Source: Luzula sylvatica
Lineage: Eukaryota; Streptophyta; Magnoliopsida; Poales; Juncaceae
Direction: 5' to 3'
Assembly: GCA_946800325.1 (NCBI GenBank)
Contig: OX326961.1
Span: forward strand, 46,897,415 to 46,961,414
Length of the DNA: 64,000 nt
How positions within the stretch are numbered: the first letter of the stretch is position 1; each line of letters begins with the position of its first letter. A model generated the notes under the pieces. The model saw only the letters and a list, made by a program, of their open reading frames with translations. It was not told where the DNA came from and ran no database searches. A program made the position numbers and the translations under genes. Below are positions 37,465-49,264 of this stretch, in pieces.

Positions 37465-38009
37465 GGGATAGGATCAATGACCAACACTCTTGTTTGGCCA
37501 ACGTCGGCCAACACCACTTATTTCACTAAATCTAAATATTATAATCGAATTTTAACCGTATAGATATGTTTTATATCATTTAGATATGTTGTAGAATAAA
37601 TTTTGTACAATTTTGATTTTTGTATCTAACAAAATCGATAACATATTTTCACAACCGTCCATTTTGGTAAATTTATAGATTTCCATGAAGAGAAATTCGA
37701 AACCTAGTAAAAATTCATCATTAGCCTATCTATATGATTTAAAATACATCCAAACCAAAAAAATCGAATTTCAAAATTTATTTAATGATGATTCATGTTA
37801 TAATTATTTTCGACCGTTAATTTTTTTTAAGTATTATGATAAGTATGATAGAAATTTTTATTTTTCATGAAATTGAATCTACAACATTCTCAAATAATAT
37901 AAATCATATATATACAGTTAAAGTTCGATTATAATATTTAGATTTAGTGAAATAAGTGGTGTTGGCCGATGTTGGCCAAACAAGAGTGTTGGCCATTGAT
38001 CCTATCCCA
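37465..38009. mobile_element. 545-bp MITE inserted in a TA microsatellite
   Basis: Termini GGGATAGGATCAATG and CATTGATCCTATCCC open a TIR of over 100 bp (including CACTCTTGTTTGGCCAAC and CACTTATTTCACTAAATC on each side). Both flanks are pure TA repeat. A second, truncated copy at 875-1153 also abuts TA repeats, so insertion into TA microsatellites seems a habit of the family. Confidence 0.8.
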
Positions 38010-38165
38010 TATATATATATATATATATATATAAATATAAGCAAAATAAAGAACTTTGTTTTATAAAAAACCAACCTCAACTGTAAAAAGTGTTTTTTTG
38101 GAACGAAGTCATGAAAGCATTTTTAAATTCATTTTTATTTTTAAAGATTTGATTTCAAAAGATTC

Positions 38166-40148
38166 AGGGCAATTTTTACAAGAACCCTAACTTTTTGGGA
38201 TATTTTAAAAGGGGGAATTCTTCAAAAACCCCCCAACTTTTCTGAAAATTCTAAAAAAACCCCTCTACTTTTAGAAAACCCCCTATCTTTTTTAGATTTC
38301 CTCAAAAACCCCCTATATTTTTTTGCTTCTTCAAAAACCCCCTAACTTTTTTAGATTCTCTCAAAAACCCCCTATCTTTTTATTATGTTTTTAAAAAAAT
38401 AACCATTATACCCTTTAGTTTTATTTTTTAAATTTCTATAATTTAATAAATAATGAATATATATTAAACTATTATAAAAAAATTAAAAATAAATAATACA
38501 TGATATTATAATATAATAATAAATAATATATAGTATTAAAATATTATAATAAATAATATATTGATATTAAAATATCATTTTCAACAATTATTATAATATT
38601 TTAATATCAATATATTATTTATTATAATAATTTAATATCTATGTATTATTTATTATAATATTTTAATATCATTAAATAATATATGATATTAAATTATTAT
38701 AACATTTTTATTGATATTTTAATATCAATAAAATTATAAAAAATAAATAATGCATGATATTATATTATTATAACATTTTTATTGATATTTTAATATCAAT
38801 AAAATTATAAATAATAAATAATGCATGATATTAAAATATTATAATAAATAATACATATATATTAAATTATTATAATAAATAATATATTGATATTAAAATA
38901 TTATAATAATTGTTGAAAATGATAATTTAATATCGATATATTATTTATTATAATATTATAATATCATGTATTATTTATTTTTAATTTTTTTATAATAGTT
39001 TAATATATATTCATTATTTATTAAATTATAGAAATTTAAAAAATAAAACTAAAGGGTATAATGGTTATTTTTTAAAAAACATAATAAAAAGATAGGAGGT
39101 TTTTGAGAGAATCTAAAAAAGTTAGGGGGTTTTTGAAGAAGCAAAAAATATAAGGGGTTTTTGTGAGAATCTAAAAAAGATAGGAGATTTTTTAAAAGTA
39201 GAGGAGGTTTTTCAGAATTTTCAGAAAAGTTGGAGGGTTTTTGAAGAATTCCCCTTTTAAAAGTTCTCACTTTTTGGATACTCCAGAAAAACCCTTCTAA
39301 TCAAATTTTGTTTTGAAATATCCTTATAGGGGCCAAAATTTAAGTTTGGATGATTTCAATATATTTTGGACTAAAATGACCTTCTATTTCATATTTGATG
39401 ATTAAAAAAATATTTTTGTTTTTCTTTCATTAATTTAAAAATTTTGATAATTTTTTTTAACATATAATAATTGCAAAAACATAATTATTATATGTTATAT
39501 ATACATAATTTAATATTCATTTATTTTTTTTCACGAAAAACTAACATCTTATAATAATAAAATAAATAACAATATTAAAAGAACTAACTCATTTTTTCAT
39601 TTATTATTATCTTTTCAACAACTAGTTTTTATTAATATATAATTATACATTAACATGATAACTAATGATAAATTAATACATAATTATCATATTACTTAAT
39701 ATAAAAAATAAAAGATTATGAAAATATGACACAAAAAAACATAAAAACAGAATGAAAATTAAAAGCTAGTTATTTTGAAGATACTTTTCTACCAATATAT
39801 TTTCAAGGTGTCTATTTTTAATATTTTTGTTTATTTTATTATAATTTTATGTTAGATTTTAATGAAAAATATATAATAGATGGAATATTGTTATTATTAT
39901 TTATAAATTAGTGCATTTTAACAAATATTTATGAAATTTGAAAAATTAAAAAAAGTACCAAAATTGTTTTTTTTTTCATTATTAAATATGAAAATAAAAG
40001 GTTATTTTTGGGCCAAAAAATATTTTACATCATGCAAAGTTAAATTTGACCCCTATAGGGAGGGAATATTTGAAAATTTGGAGTATCCAACATGTAACTA
40101 TTTTTTTTAAATATCCAAAATAATTAGGTGTTTCTAAAATTTTCCCTA
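38166..40148. mobile_element. Outer TIR element interrupted by a nested foldback
   Basis: The left end AGGGCAATTTTTACAAG and right end CTAAAATTTTCCCT are inverted relatives of each other, and ACCCTAACTTTTTGGGATA is mirrored by TATCCAAAATAATTAGGTG. The element is split by the 38212-39254 foldback. Its right part resembles sequences at 3287-3660 and 22680-22930. Boundaries are approximate and no target duplication was found. Confidence 0.5.
38212..39254. mobile_element. 1.04-kb near-perfect foldback element with 9-bp target duplication
   Basis: The two arms (about 500 bp each) are nearly perfect inverted copies: GGGGAATTCTTCAAAAACCC at the left mirrors the right end AAGAATTCCCC, and ACCATTATACCCTTTAGTTT is mirrored near 39050. 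TTTTAAAAG flanks it at 38203-38211 and 39255-39263. The AT-rich centre near 38700 is itself palindromic. No coding sequence is present; a Mutator-like MITE is the best guess. Confidence 0.8.
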
Positions 40149-40284
40149 GGCATTACGGTAAATATTACAAAGTTTCAAAAAACACATATTGGACTGCTTC
40201 TGGAAATTATATTGAAATCTCAAATTCGAAATTTGATTTGAATTACTTTTGGAATATTATACATGTGCAAAAATACTCCTTGAG

Positions 40285-40376
<92 letters not shown>

Positions 40377-40582
40377 CCTTATCCTCCCCCCTCCCACACT
40401 CTTGATGTGTCATCATAACATTTAACACCTCAAATTTAACATCTTAATTATATGTTCAATCATAAAATAATACAATTAAACTATAAATTAAGATGTTAAA
40501 TCACGAATTAAGATGTTAAATTTACACATACCCCTTATCCCCCCCACCCCCCACCCACACATACACACACTATTGCTATGTC
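40149..40582. repeat. Microsatellites and left half of a MITE split by copia
   Basis: (TC)n at about 40287-40328 runs into (TA)n at 40329-40373. From about 40374 the sequence is MITE-like, with AACATTTAACACCTCAAATT and inverted AATTAAGATGTTAAAT blocks, related to the complete element at 58138-58351. The MITE sequence resumes at 49265 beyond the copia element. Confidence 0.65.
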
Positions 40583-40587
40583 ACCAT

Positions 40588-41586
40588 TGAAGGGGAATAT
40601 CCCCGGCCCCGGGCCCGCGCAGCGGATATGTAGGCCCGGTCCGGTTCCCCGATTCCCGAGATCACGCCACGAATTCGAGGGTACGATGCAAATAGAAGGT
40701 TAGATCTTTACCGGTGCAAAATTGATTGCACACGAAGGGTTGATCGCTGCCTTCTTTCTCCTGTCACGTTGGTGACAATACGCGCGTCCCACACCACGCG
40801 TCTTTCACCGCTCGTTGACTTCGCCGATTCGCTTGATTTCGTCTCCGACTCAATCTACTCGTCCGAATCGATCACAATCGTGAGAGCCTCAGTTGTTGGT
40901 CCTCTACGTGTATCCACCTTGAATCGCAAGACGTCTGTCACGGATGCACCTGCCTAGACGATGCACCGGTGAACTTGCTTAATCGAATTGATTCTCTAAA
41001 CCGTAAAACACCTTTTCACGGTTTCTCTCTTTTACACCTTTTCACTCTCTAGAAATTTGTCTCACAATTTTCTGGATAATTCTGAATGAATTGCTTTGTT
41101 AAGATGAGAGAGAAAATCCTATTTATATATAATAGGATCAGGATTAGCCAAAAGGCATGTATATCCAATATACACCCTCTCACACAGAAAACTGCATGAA
41201 CCTGGTCAGTATTCTGTCCAGACGAAATTGATAAATTTCTCTGACAGAAAATCAACCAACACGAAAGTTGTAGATAATCTCATTATCTACACGACCCAAT
41301 TTGGCCCAGCCCAATTGGAGTTCGTATACAAAAGTTATGACTGTTTTACTAACTGTATGTCATACTGTTGCACCCTTTCGGTATTTCACAGAAACGACAC
41401 TTATACTTCGTTCATATGAAATATATTTCTGCATGAAGGTTATAGATAATCTAATTATCTATCTTATCCAATTTGAACCATTCAAATCGGATTTTCCTAC
41501 TGAAAGATATGGCTACGAATGTACGACTACATTCGTTTATCCTTGTGTACACTTTTACGGTTGATCCTGAAACTGTATTTCCTTCA
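40588..41586 (-). repeat. 3' LTR of the copia element
   Basis: 999 bp, identical in length to the right copy. Differences noted by eye from the right LTR lie around 40893, 40939, 40952, 41513 and 41549. Confidence 0.95.
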
Positions 41587-42750
41587 GTCTCCCACTCAAT
41601 TTCAGATCTACCTAAAAGGTACTCATGCATATCCAATACGCACGATTTTAGAGATTATAGCTCGCGTATCAAATACCAAGCTATGCACATCCTATGTGCC
41701 AATTTTATGATCAAGCCCGACTTAGTACGACTCGTTGTGTGACCATGTAGGTTCGACTTAACGATGGCAGTAGGTTGTTTCCAATACCTACAAGCTCATG
41801 AGCGGGATCTAGTCACTCCATCATAGCTACCCATGTTAAACGAATAATGATTGTGATCATTGTGCCTATCTCGAATAGCGGTTACTAGTTCTCTTGTTAG
41901 CGATATCCGTTAATCAAAAGGCATGGTAATAGTCATCCTTATAATTTGATTAACTACACTTATTCCCCGATTCCGAGTTGAGTTAACAAATTTCAATCGA
42001 TATTAACCATTAATATCATTGACTGCGGCCGCAGATTTCGTTAATCGACTCATCGAGCGGCGCCTAAGAGATATCTCTTCCTTTCGGAATAAACAATTCC
42101 TATCTTGGAGACTCACATTGAATTCCGTGTTTCGGACAATACCCAATGATGACCCTTTTAACTCCCTATTACGGTGAGCGTAAGATCATATCAAAGCATT
42201 GTGTTACACACGAAACGCAATCAATGATCCCCTCAAGTATGAAGAATCTAAAACCCCATCCGTCGCAAGTCCATCTATAATGACTAAACCATGTCATGGT
42301 CTCGCGGCTTCGGTCATATCCAATACATGTAACCTAACATATATCTACGTTCCCGATTCGACAAACACCTTTGTCCCATGATTAGCAAAACATAATCATC
42401 TCCTCGGCAAACGTACTAGTGTACGCGTTCAGTCTATTATCTAATAATAGAAATGCTTCTCTCTTAAGCAAGCTGATCCGCGACTAGGGATATTTAGAAA
42501 TGACACTTTAAGTGTGACGGTTTCGCTGCACATGGTCCTCAACCATGTCGACGTCCACACAAGTTCAAATCAAGGTTAATGTAACAATCATATTACACAA
42601 CCCAGCACACAGTTTTCATATAAGATAGATGCAAAAATGAAAAATTTTAAAATTTCTGAAATTGCATTACTATAAGATAAGTTTGGGATGATACAACGTT
42701 TACTAATCTATTAGACTAATCTCGTCCTACGAAACTATCGTTTTAGATAA

Positions 42751-45700
42751 CTAACTACTCTCTTCCTCCTCTAGGTATCTCAAACCTATAGCTTTCGCAT
42801 GATAATCGTGCTTAGCTTGCGAGAGTGGCTTAGTAAACGGGTCCGCAACATTCCTGTCAGTATCAATCTTCTCAATGATCACATCCTTCCTTTGCAAAAT
42901 CTCACGGATCAAGTGAAATTTTCTGAGTATGTGCTTGGAGCGGTGATGTGCCCTCGGTTCCTTGGATTGTGCTATTGCGCCCGTATTGTCGCAATACACA
43001 ACTACAGGTTCCGAGATGCTCGGGACTACACCAAGCTCCGACACAAACTTCTTGATCCAAACCGCCTCCTTTGCTGCTTCGGAAGCCGCAATATACTCCG
43101 ATTCAGTTGTAGAGTCTGCTATCGTGGGTTGTTTGGAACTCTTCCAAACTACCGCTCCACCATTTAGACAAAACACGTATCCGCTTTGTGATCGAAAGTC
43201 ATCGACACATGTTTGGAAACTGGCGTCGGTATATCCATTGATGACCAACCCGGATGTCTTTCCACCATAAATTAGAAATTGATCCTTAGTTCTTCGTAAG
43301 TACTTAAGGATGTTCTTAACCGCGATCCAATGCATATCCCCTGGATTAGATTGGTAACGCGAAACGACGCTCAATGCATACGACACATCGGGGCGCGTAC
43401 AAATCATGGCATACATAATTGATCCAACTGCCGAAGCGTATGGAACAATACTCATCGCATTCTTATCTTCGCTCGATGTCGGACATTGAGCTTTAGAATA
43501 CGATATGCCACTCGACATTGGAAGAAGTCCTTTCTTCGAATTTTGCATTGAAAACCGTTTCAACACTTTGTCGATGTACGTGCTTTGACTCAAGCCGAGT
43601 AACTTCTTGGATCTATCTCTATAAATCCTCACGCCTAATATATAAGCGGCCTCGCCCAAATCTTTCATAGCGAAACGAGTATTTAAATACTTCTTAACAT
43701 CCGTAAGCATCGGAATGTCGTTTCCTATGATCAAGATGTCGTCTACATATAGTACAAGAAATACTACGCGGCTCCCACTAACCTTCTTGTATACACAAGG
43801 TTCTTCTACGTTTTTCACGAAATTATATTCTCGTATAACTTCATCAAAACGTATGTTCCAACTCCGAGAAGCTTGCTTCAATCCATAAATGGATCGTTGC
43901 AACTTGCACACTTTATCTGGACTCTTTGAATCGACAAAACCCTCGGGTTGTGTCATGTACACATCCTCCTCTAAATTCTCGTTAAGGAATGCGGTTTTGA
44001 CATCCATTTGCCAAATCTCGTAATCATAATACGCAGAGATAGCAAGTAAGATCCGTATGGATTTAAGCATTGCCACGGGAGAAAACGTTTCTTCATAGTC
44101 TACACCATGAATTTGTTTGAAACCTTTCGCCACAAGCCGTGCTTTATAAGTGTTCACATTCCCATCCATGTCGGTCTTCTTCTTGAAGACCCACTTACAT
44201 CCCACTGGTTTAACCCCGGGAGGTGGATCAATCAAGTTCCAAACTTGATTATCGTACATGGATTGAATCTCGGATTTCATGGCAGATTGCCACTTATCGG
44301 AATCCTCGCTTTTCATAGCCTCGCGATAAGATGTTGGTTCATCATCTATGAATTCGACTTCATCATCATTTGCCACGATAAAACCATATCGTATAGGCTC
44401 TTGACGAATCCTACCCGATCTACGAACTGCGCCTTGTGCACTTGACTCCGGATCCTCAACATTTGAGGAAATCGGATCAACGTTCATCGGTTCAACATTC
44501 GTTTGCGGGTCTCGAATTTCTTCGAGATCTATTTCAGTCCCATTCACTCGCTTAGAGATAAAGTCCTCCTCAAGGAAGACTCCTCTTCGAGCTACGAAAA
44601 CTTTATTTTCGACGGGATTATAGAAATAATACCCCATTGTTTCCTTGGGATACCCTACAAATAAACATTTTTCAGACTTGGGATCGAGCTTGTCCGATAA
44701 TAATTTTCGAACATAAGCCGCACATCCCCAAATCTTAACATAAGACAACTTCGGAACTGTTCCGGTCCATATCTCATACGGCGTCTTAGGTACCGATTTA
44801 GAAGGTATGCGGTTTAATAAGTAAGCCGCTGTCTCTAGGGCATATCCCCAAAACGATTTTGGAAGGGAAGTTTGACTCATCATGGATCGAACCATGTCCA
44901 ACAAAGTTCGATTCCTTCTCTCGGACACGCCATTCCATTGTGGCGTTCCTGCCGGAGTCCATTGTGGAACTATTCCACAATCTTTCAGATGATCTTCAAA
45001 CTCATAGCTCAAATATTCGCCACCTCGATCCGATCGAATGGCTTTAATTTTCTTGCCAAGCTGATTTTCAACTTCGTTTTGAAACTCTTTGAACTTTTCA
45101 AAGGTCTCCGCTTTAGTACGCATCAAATAGATATATCCATATCTACTATGATCATCCGTAAACGTAACAAAGTATCGATAGCCTCCTCTTGCCTCGATGC
45201 TCATCGGTCCACACACATCGGAATGTATGAGTTCCAATAGATCGTTGGACCGTTCTCCAACCTTGGAGAACGGCGCCTTAGTCATCTTGCCAAGCAAACA
45301 AGATTCGCAATTCCCAAATGAATCCAATTCAAATGAGTCTAGTAGTCCATCTTTATGGAGTCTAGCAATGCGTTTCTCATTCACATGACCGAGACGACAA
45401 TGCCAAAAGAAAGTCCGATTATCAACTTTAGATTTAATCCTTTTTGCATTAACGTTATATATGGACTTATTATTTCCGTGATCGAAATCCAACACATAAA
45501 GACCATTTTCTAACAGAACATTTCCATAGATAATAGAATCCTTACATATCGAAAACTCATTATTCCTAATAACGAATTCATAGCCATCATTGGCCAGTTT
45601 CGACACACTTATTATGTTCTTACATAACGTTGGTACATAATAACAATTATTTAGTACTAAAATAAGTCCACTAGGCAAAGTCAAATTAACTACTCCTACG

Positions 45701-46722
45701 GCAAATGCAGCAACTCTTGCTCCATTCCCGACGCGTAGATCGACTTCACCCTTTTCCAACCTTCGACTATTTTGAAGAACCTGCATATTTCGACAAATAT
45801 GAGTCCCACAACCGGTATCCAATACCCAATTAGTCATAGTTGAAATATTAACTTCAATAACGTTAATACCTGATAGGCCGGTCGCTGAAACCGCCTTGCC
45901 CTTCTTCACCTCCTCGAGGTAAGACTTGCAATCGCGCTTCCAATGTCCAGCCTTGTGACAATGAAAGCACGTCTCATCCTTGGATTTCTCCTTTCCCCTT
46001 TTATTCGGCTTCGAACGTTTCTTAGCCGAACCGCCCTTGGACTTTGATCTCTTACGATCCTTATTCTGAATTGTGAGAACATTTCCGGCAACTCTTGCCC
46101 TGTTCTCTCCGGACGACTTTAACGTCTCCGATTCAAAATTCTTGAGCATTCCGTGAAGCTCCGGGATCGTCTTATCCATCGAATGCATGTGATAGTTAGT
46201 CACGAACGGAGAAAACATTGGAGGAAGTGCACACAAGATCAAATCTTGTTGCATAATCTTCGACAATTTCTCTCCTAGCTTCTCAAGACGGTCTATGAGA
46301 GCTTGCACCTTCAAAACGTGAGTACTCATTGAAGACCCCGAAGGCATCTTGCAGTTTACTAACTCCTTGAGCGTACTGAACCGTTCAATACGCTCCTGCT
46401 CTTGGAACATTTCCTTGAGCACAACGTCTATGATGTGCGCATCCGAGTCCTCAAACTGCTTTTGAAGACTAGCGTCCATACATGCCAACATGAGGCACGT
46501 AACATCATTTGAGTCCTTCTTAAGTTTCTCAAACGCGGCCTTTTCTTCGGCCGTAGCATCGGGGCCCGGTTCTACTAGTTCCGTATCCAATACATGACTC
46601 TTGCCCTCTTGCCTGAGAACTATTCTCAGGTTTCGGTGCCAGTCAAAATAGTTCCGACCCACTAGCTTATCCTTTTCTAACGTCGATCTAATCGACATGG
46701 TGTTGGTGTTACTAGAAGACAT
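42751..46722 (-). CDS. Ty1/copia gag-pol polyprotein (1323 aa, intact)
   Basis: A single uninterrupted frame with the copia order gag-protease-integrase-RT-RNase H. Gag has a CCHC zinc knuckle (C252-x2-C255-x4-H260-x4-C265). The protease has LDTGCGTH (Asp302). The integrase has the HHCC ribbon (H441, H446, C472, C475) and a D502, D565, E601 triad with 35 residues between the last two. RT has YVDD (992-995) and RNase H has GYTDAS and TESEY (about 1163-1211). All catalytic positions that can be checked are present, so the element may be autonomous. Gag and pol are in one frame with no frameshift. Confidence 0.95.
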   Translation of the reverse strand: MSSSNTNTMSIRSTLEKDKLVGRNYFDWHRNLRIVLRQEGKSHVLDTELVEPGPDATAEEKAAFEKLKKDSNDVTCLMLACMDASLQKQFEDSDAHIIDVVLKEMFQEQERIERFSTLKELVNCKMPSGSSMSTHVLKVQALIDRLEKLGEKLSKIMQQDLILCALPPMFSPFVTNYHMHSMDKTIPELHGMLKNFESETLKSSGENRARVAGNVLTIQNKDRKRSKSKGGSAKKRSKPNKRGKEKSKDETCFHCHKAGHWKRDCKSYLEEVKKGKAVSATGLSGINVIEVNISTMTNWVLDTGCGTHICRNMQVLQNSRRLEKGEVDLRVGNGARVAAFAVGVVNLTLPSGLILVLNNCYYVPTLCKNIISVSKLANDGYEFVIRNNEFSICKDSIIYGNVLLENGLYVLDFDHGNNKSIYNVNAKRIKSKVDNRTFFWHCRLGHVNEKRIARLHKDGLLDSFELDSFGNCESCLLGKMTKAPFSKVGERSNDLLELIHSDVCGPMSIEARGGYRYFVTFTDDHSRYGYIYLMRTKAETFEKFKEFQNEVENQLGKKIKAIRSDRGGEYLSYEFEDHLKDCGIVPQWTPAGTPQWNGVSERRNRTLLDMVRSMMSQTSLPKSFWGYALETAAYLLNRIPSKSVPKTPYEIWTGTVPKLSYVKIWGCAAYVRKLLSDKLDPKSEKCLFVGYPKETMGYYFYNPVENKVFVARRGVFLEEDFISKRVNGTEIDLEEIRDPQTNVEPMNVDPISSNVEDPESSAQGAVRRSGRIRQEPIRYGFIVANDDEVEFIDDEPTSYREAMKSEDSDKWQSAMKSEIQSMYDNQVWNLIDPPPGVKPVGCKWVFKKKTDMDGNVNTYKARLVAKGFKQIHGVDYEETFSPVAMLKSIRILLAISAYYDYEIWQMDVKTAFLNENLEEDVYMTQPEGFVDSKSPDKVCKLQRSIYGLKQASRSWNIRFDEVIREYNFVKNVEEPCVYKKVSGSRVVFLVLYVDDILIIGNDIPMLTDVKKYLNTRFAMKDLGEAAYILGVRIYRDRSKKLLGLSQSTYIDKVLKRFSMQNSKKGLLPMSSGISYSKAQCPTSSEDKNAMSIVPYASAVGSIMYAMICTRPDVSYALSVVSRYQSNPGDMHWIAVKNILKYLRRTKDQFLIYGGKTSGLVINGYTDASFQTCVDDFRSQSGYVFCLNGGAVVWKSSKQPTIADSTTESEYIAASEAAKEAVWIKKFVSELGVVPSISEPVVVYCDNTGAIAQSKEPRAHHRSKHILRKFHLIREILQRKDVIIEKIDTDRNVADPFTKPLSQAKHDYHAKAIGLRYLEEEESS

Positions 46723-47499
46723 ATTCTACAAATGAAGTGAAAGATTGATTACTAACGTTGCGTACTTATCTTATAGGGCTTATATGATGATTATATGATA
46801 TTGTTATTTTATCGAATCGATAACCCTCATACCGATACGGGACTCCAAGTCCATAACACTCAAGACCCATATTTCCGTTCCTCCCACAAGTGACTTTAGC
46901 CTATCGGGTGGGATCCCGTTATTTAGGTAGGATTATATCCAATCGCATCCAATGCGACTCTTGAACCTTTATAGGATTTCGGTGATGGATTGTATCTAAT
47001 ACAATCCCAGTTCCGTGTGTGCATCATATCTATGCCCCGAACTCCAATCTGATTGGCCTGGACGGTTAAGTCACAACCATCTCCATCGTATCGTTCAAAT
47101 AGGCTACTAGTGAGTCGACTTTAGCCTGTGCCTCACTAGCCCCGATTTAACGCTTGCCACCCTTTCGATTGTTTCAATATCACGTGCCCGACTTTAGCCT
47201 GAACCCACGTGAAACGTAACACCGAACTCGGTAGTTGTGGATATGGAAGGCATTTTCATGACTTAAATATTATGAGGGATCATGCCATTGCATGTTTCTA
47301 AATTCGTGACATAATCCAATTATATCACTATCACAAGATTTTCATAAATGCATATGTTTTTATTTGGGAGTCTAATTATTCTAAATAATTATCTAACTAT
47401 ATGCTAGTATGATTGATGCCGATCAAATCGATATAAAGAACTCAAAATTCCAAGTTGTGTAGCCAAAGTTATCACGAAAACAAAATCAGCAACCAGAAA

Positions 47500-48015
47500 C
47501 CAGTCCGTTGTAACGCAACATAGTCCGTTACAACGGACCTCCAGTATACTTGGTACTCCGTTACAACGGAATACCAGTTCGTTACAACGCTATTAATTCC
47601 GGAGTTTGGCCAAAATTTTCAGAAACATGTCCGTTGCAACGCAACCTTGGTCCGTTACAACGCTATTTTCTGCATACCTTTGTCCAAATTTCCAGAAACC
47701 TGTCCGTTACAACGCAACATATAGTCCGTTGCAACGGACAAAACTGCGTAGACATCCGTTATAACGGACCCAGTCCGTTACCACGGACTCCAATAGACAC
47801 CATTGGCATCCCCGCTACCCCGTATCTGATACAGGTTTCGTTACAACGGACTCCAAGTCCGTTGCAACGGAATATGCGTTTTTCACAGTTCTCTTCACAC
47901 CCCCGCATCCTATACAGGGTCCGTTGCAACGGACTCCAAGTCCGTTACAACGGAATATGTGTTTTTCGCAAAAAATTCCCAATTTTCTGTATCTGCTACA
48001 GTGTCCGTTGCGATT
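47500..48015 (-). repeat. Array of CCGTTRYAACGG palindromes in the copia leader
   Basis: About 14 copies, plus one half copy, of the near-palindrome TCCGTTRYAACGGA are scattered over 500 bp between the primer binding site and gag. Six to eight are perfect (for example CCGTTACAACGG, CCGTTGCAACGG). The copies nearest the primer site fall into three higher-order units of roughly 90-100 bp, each with a pair of palindromes separated by CTCCAAG and followed by AATATG(C/T)G. No open frame uses them in the sense direction. Confidence 0.9.
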
Positions 48016-48247
48016 TTTGCACTGCTGTTTTCGCTCGTTTCCAAAACGATCAATCATGAAATCTTTTCACGATTATTCCTAGATACTCTCAATCAACTAT
48101 TGATCGAACTCTAGCGAATTTCACTTGTGATTTTAATGGAATTTGACATTCTAAATATGTAACATCATGCAAACGGGTACGAACTTTGATAACCCGTGCG
48201 TATATCTAATATACGACTATGATTCGACCCTCGAATCGATGGCGATC

Positions 48248-48259
48248 GCTCTGATACCA
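48248..48259 (-). other. Copia primer binding site
   Basis: On the minus strand this reads TGGTATCAGAGC, complementary to the 3' end of plant initiator tRNA-Met and separated by one base from the LTR. Confidence 0.9.
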
Positions 48260-48260
48260 C

Positions 48261-49259
48261 TGAAGGGGAATATCCCCGGCCCCGGGCCCGCGCAGCGGAT
48301 ATGTAGGCCCGGTCCGGTTCCCCGATTCCCGAGATCACGCCACGAATTCGAGGGTACGATGCAAATAGAAGGTTAGATCTTTACCGGTGCAAAATTGATT
48401 GCACACGAAGGGTTGATCGCTGCCTTCTTTCTCCTGTCACGTTGGTGACAATACGCGCGTCCCACACCACGCGTCTTTCACCGCTCGTTGACTTCGCCGA
48501 TTCGCTTGATTTCGTCTCCGACTCAATCTACTCGTCCGAATCGATCACAATCGTGAGAGCCTCAGTTGTTGCTCCTCTACGTGTATCCACCTTGAATCGC
48601 AAGACGTCGGTCACGGATGCACCTGTCTAGACGATGCACCGGTGAACTTGCTTAATCGAATTGATTCTCTAAACCGTAAAACACCTTTTCACGGTTTCTC
48701 TCTTTTACACCTTTTCACTCTCTAGAAATTTGTCTCACAATTTTCTGGATAATTCTGAATGAATTGCTTTGTTAAGATGAGAGAGAAAATCCTATTTATA
48801 TATAATAGGATCAGGATTAGCCAAAAGGCATGTATATCCAATATACACCCTCTCACACAGAAAACTGCATGAACCTGGTCAGTATTCTGTCCAGACGAAA
48901 TTGATAAATTTCTCTGACAGAAAATCAACCAACACGAAAGTTGTAGATAATCTCATTATCTACACGACCCAATTTGGCCCAGCCCAATTGGAGTTCGTAT
49001 ACAAAAGTTATGACTGTTTTACTAACTGTATGTCATACTGTTGCACCCTTTCGGTATTTCACAGAAACGACACTTATACTTCGTTCATATGAAATATATT
49101 TCTGCATGAAGGTTATAGATAATCTAATTATCTATCTTATCCAATTTGAACCATTCAAATCGGATTTTCCTACTGAAAGATATGGATACGAATGTACGAC
49201 TACATTCGTTTATCCTTGTGTATACTTTTACGGTTGATCCTGAAACTGTATTTCCTTCA
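48261..49259 (-). repeat. 5' LTR of the copia element
   Basis: 999 bp and nearly identical to the left LTR. It would contain the promoter of the element, reading away from the F-box gene. Confidence 0.95.
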
Positions 49260-49264
49260 ACCAT

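Larger units (their letters stand above)
40588..49259 (-). mobile_element. Complete Ty1/copia LTR retrotransposon, 8.67 kb
   Basis: Two 999-bp LTRs (TGAAGG...CCTTCA) bound one intact gag-pol frame. The 5-bp target duplication ACCAT is at 40583-40587 and 49260-49264. Transcription would run right to left. The primer binding site TGGTATCAGAGC (48259-48248 on minus), one base inside the right LTR, matches the 3' end of initiator tRNA-Met. The purine tract GAGTGGGAGAC (41597-41587) adjoins the left LTR. By eye the LTRs differ at about five positions, so insertion is recent. The leader (46723-48247) holds an array of palindromes. The element split a MITE and lies about 360 bp upstream of an F-box gene. 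Confidence 0.95.

Noticed and set aside
44107..45388. Several + strand frames of 60-122 codons
   Set aside because: They lie antisense to the intact copia polyprotein and are shadows of it.
47500..48015. Palindrome array as a CRISPR-like array
   Set aside because: The DNA is plant nuclear, spacings are irregular, the repeats are short palindromes and they lie inside a retrotransposon leader.
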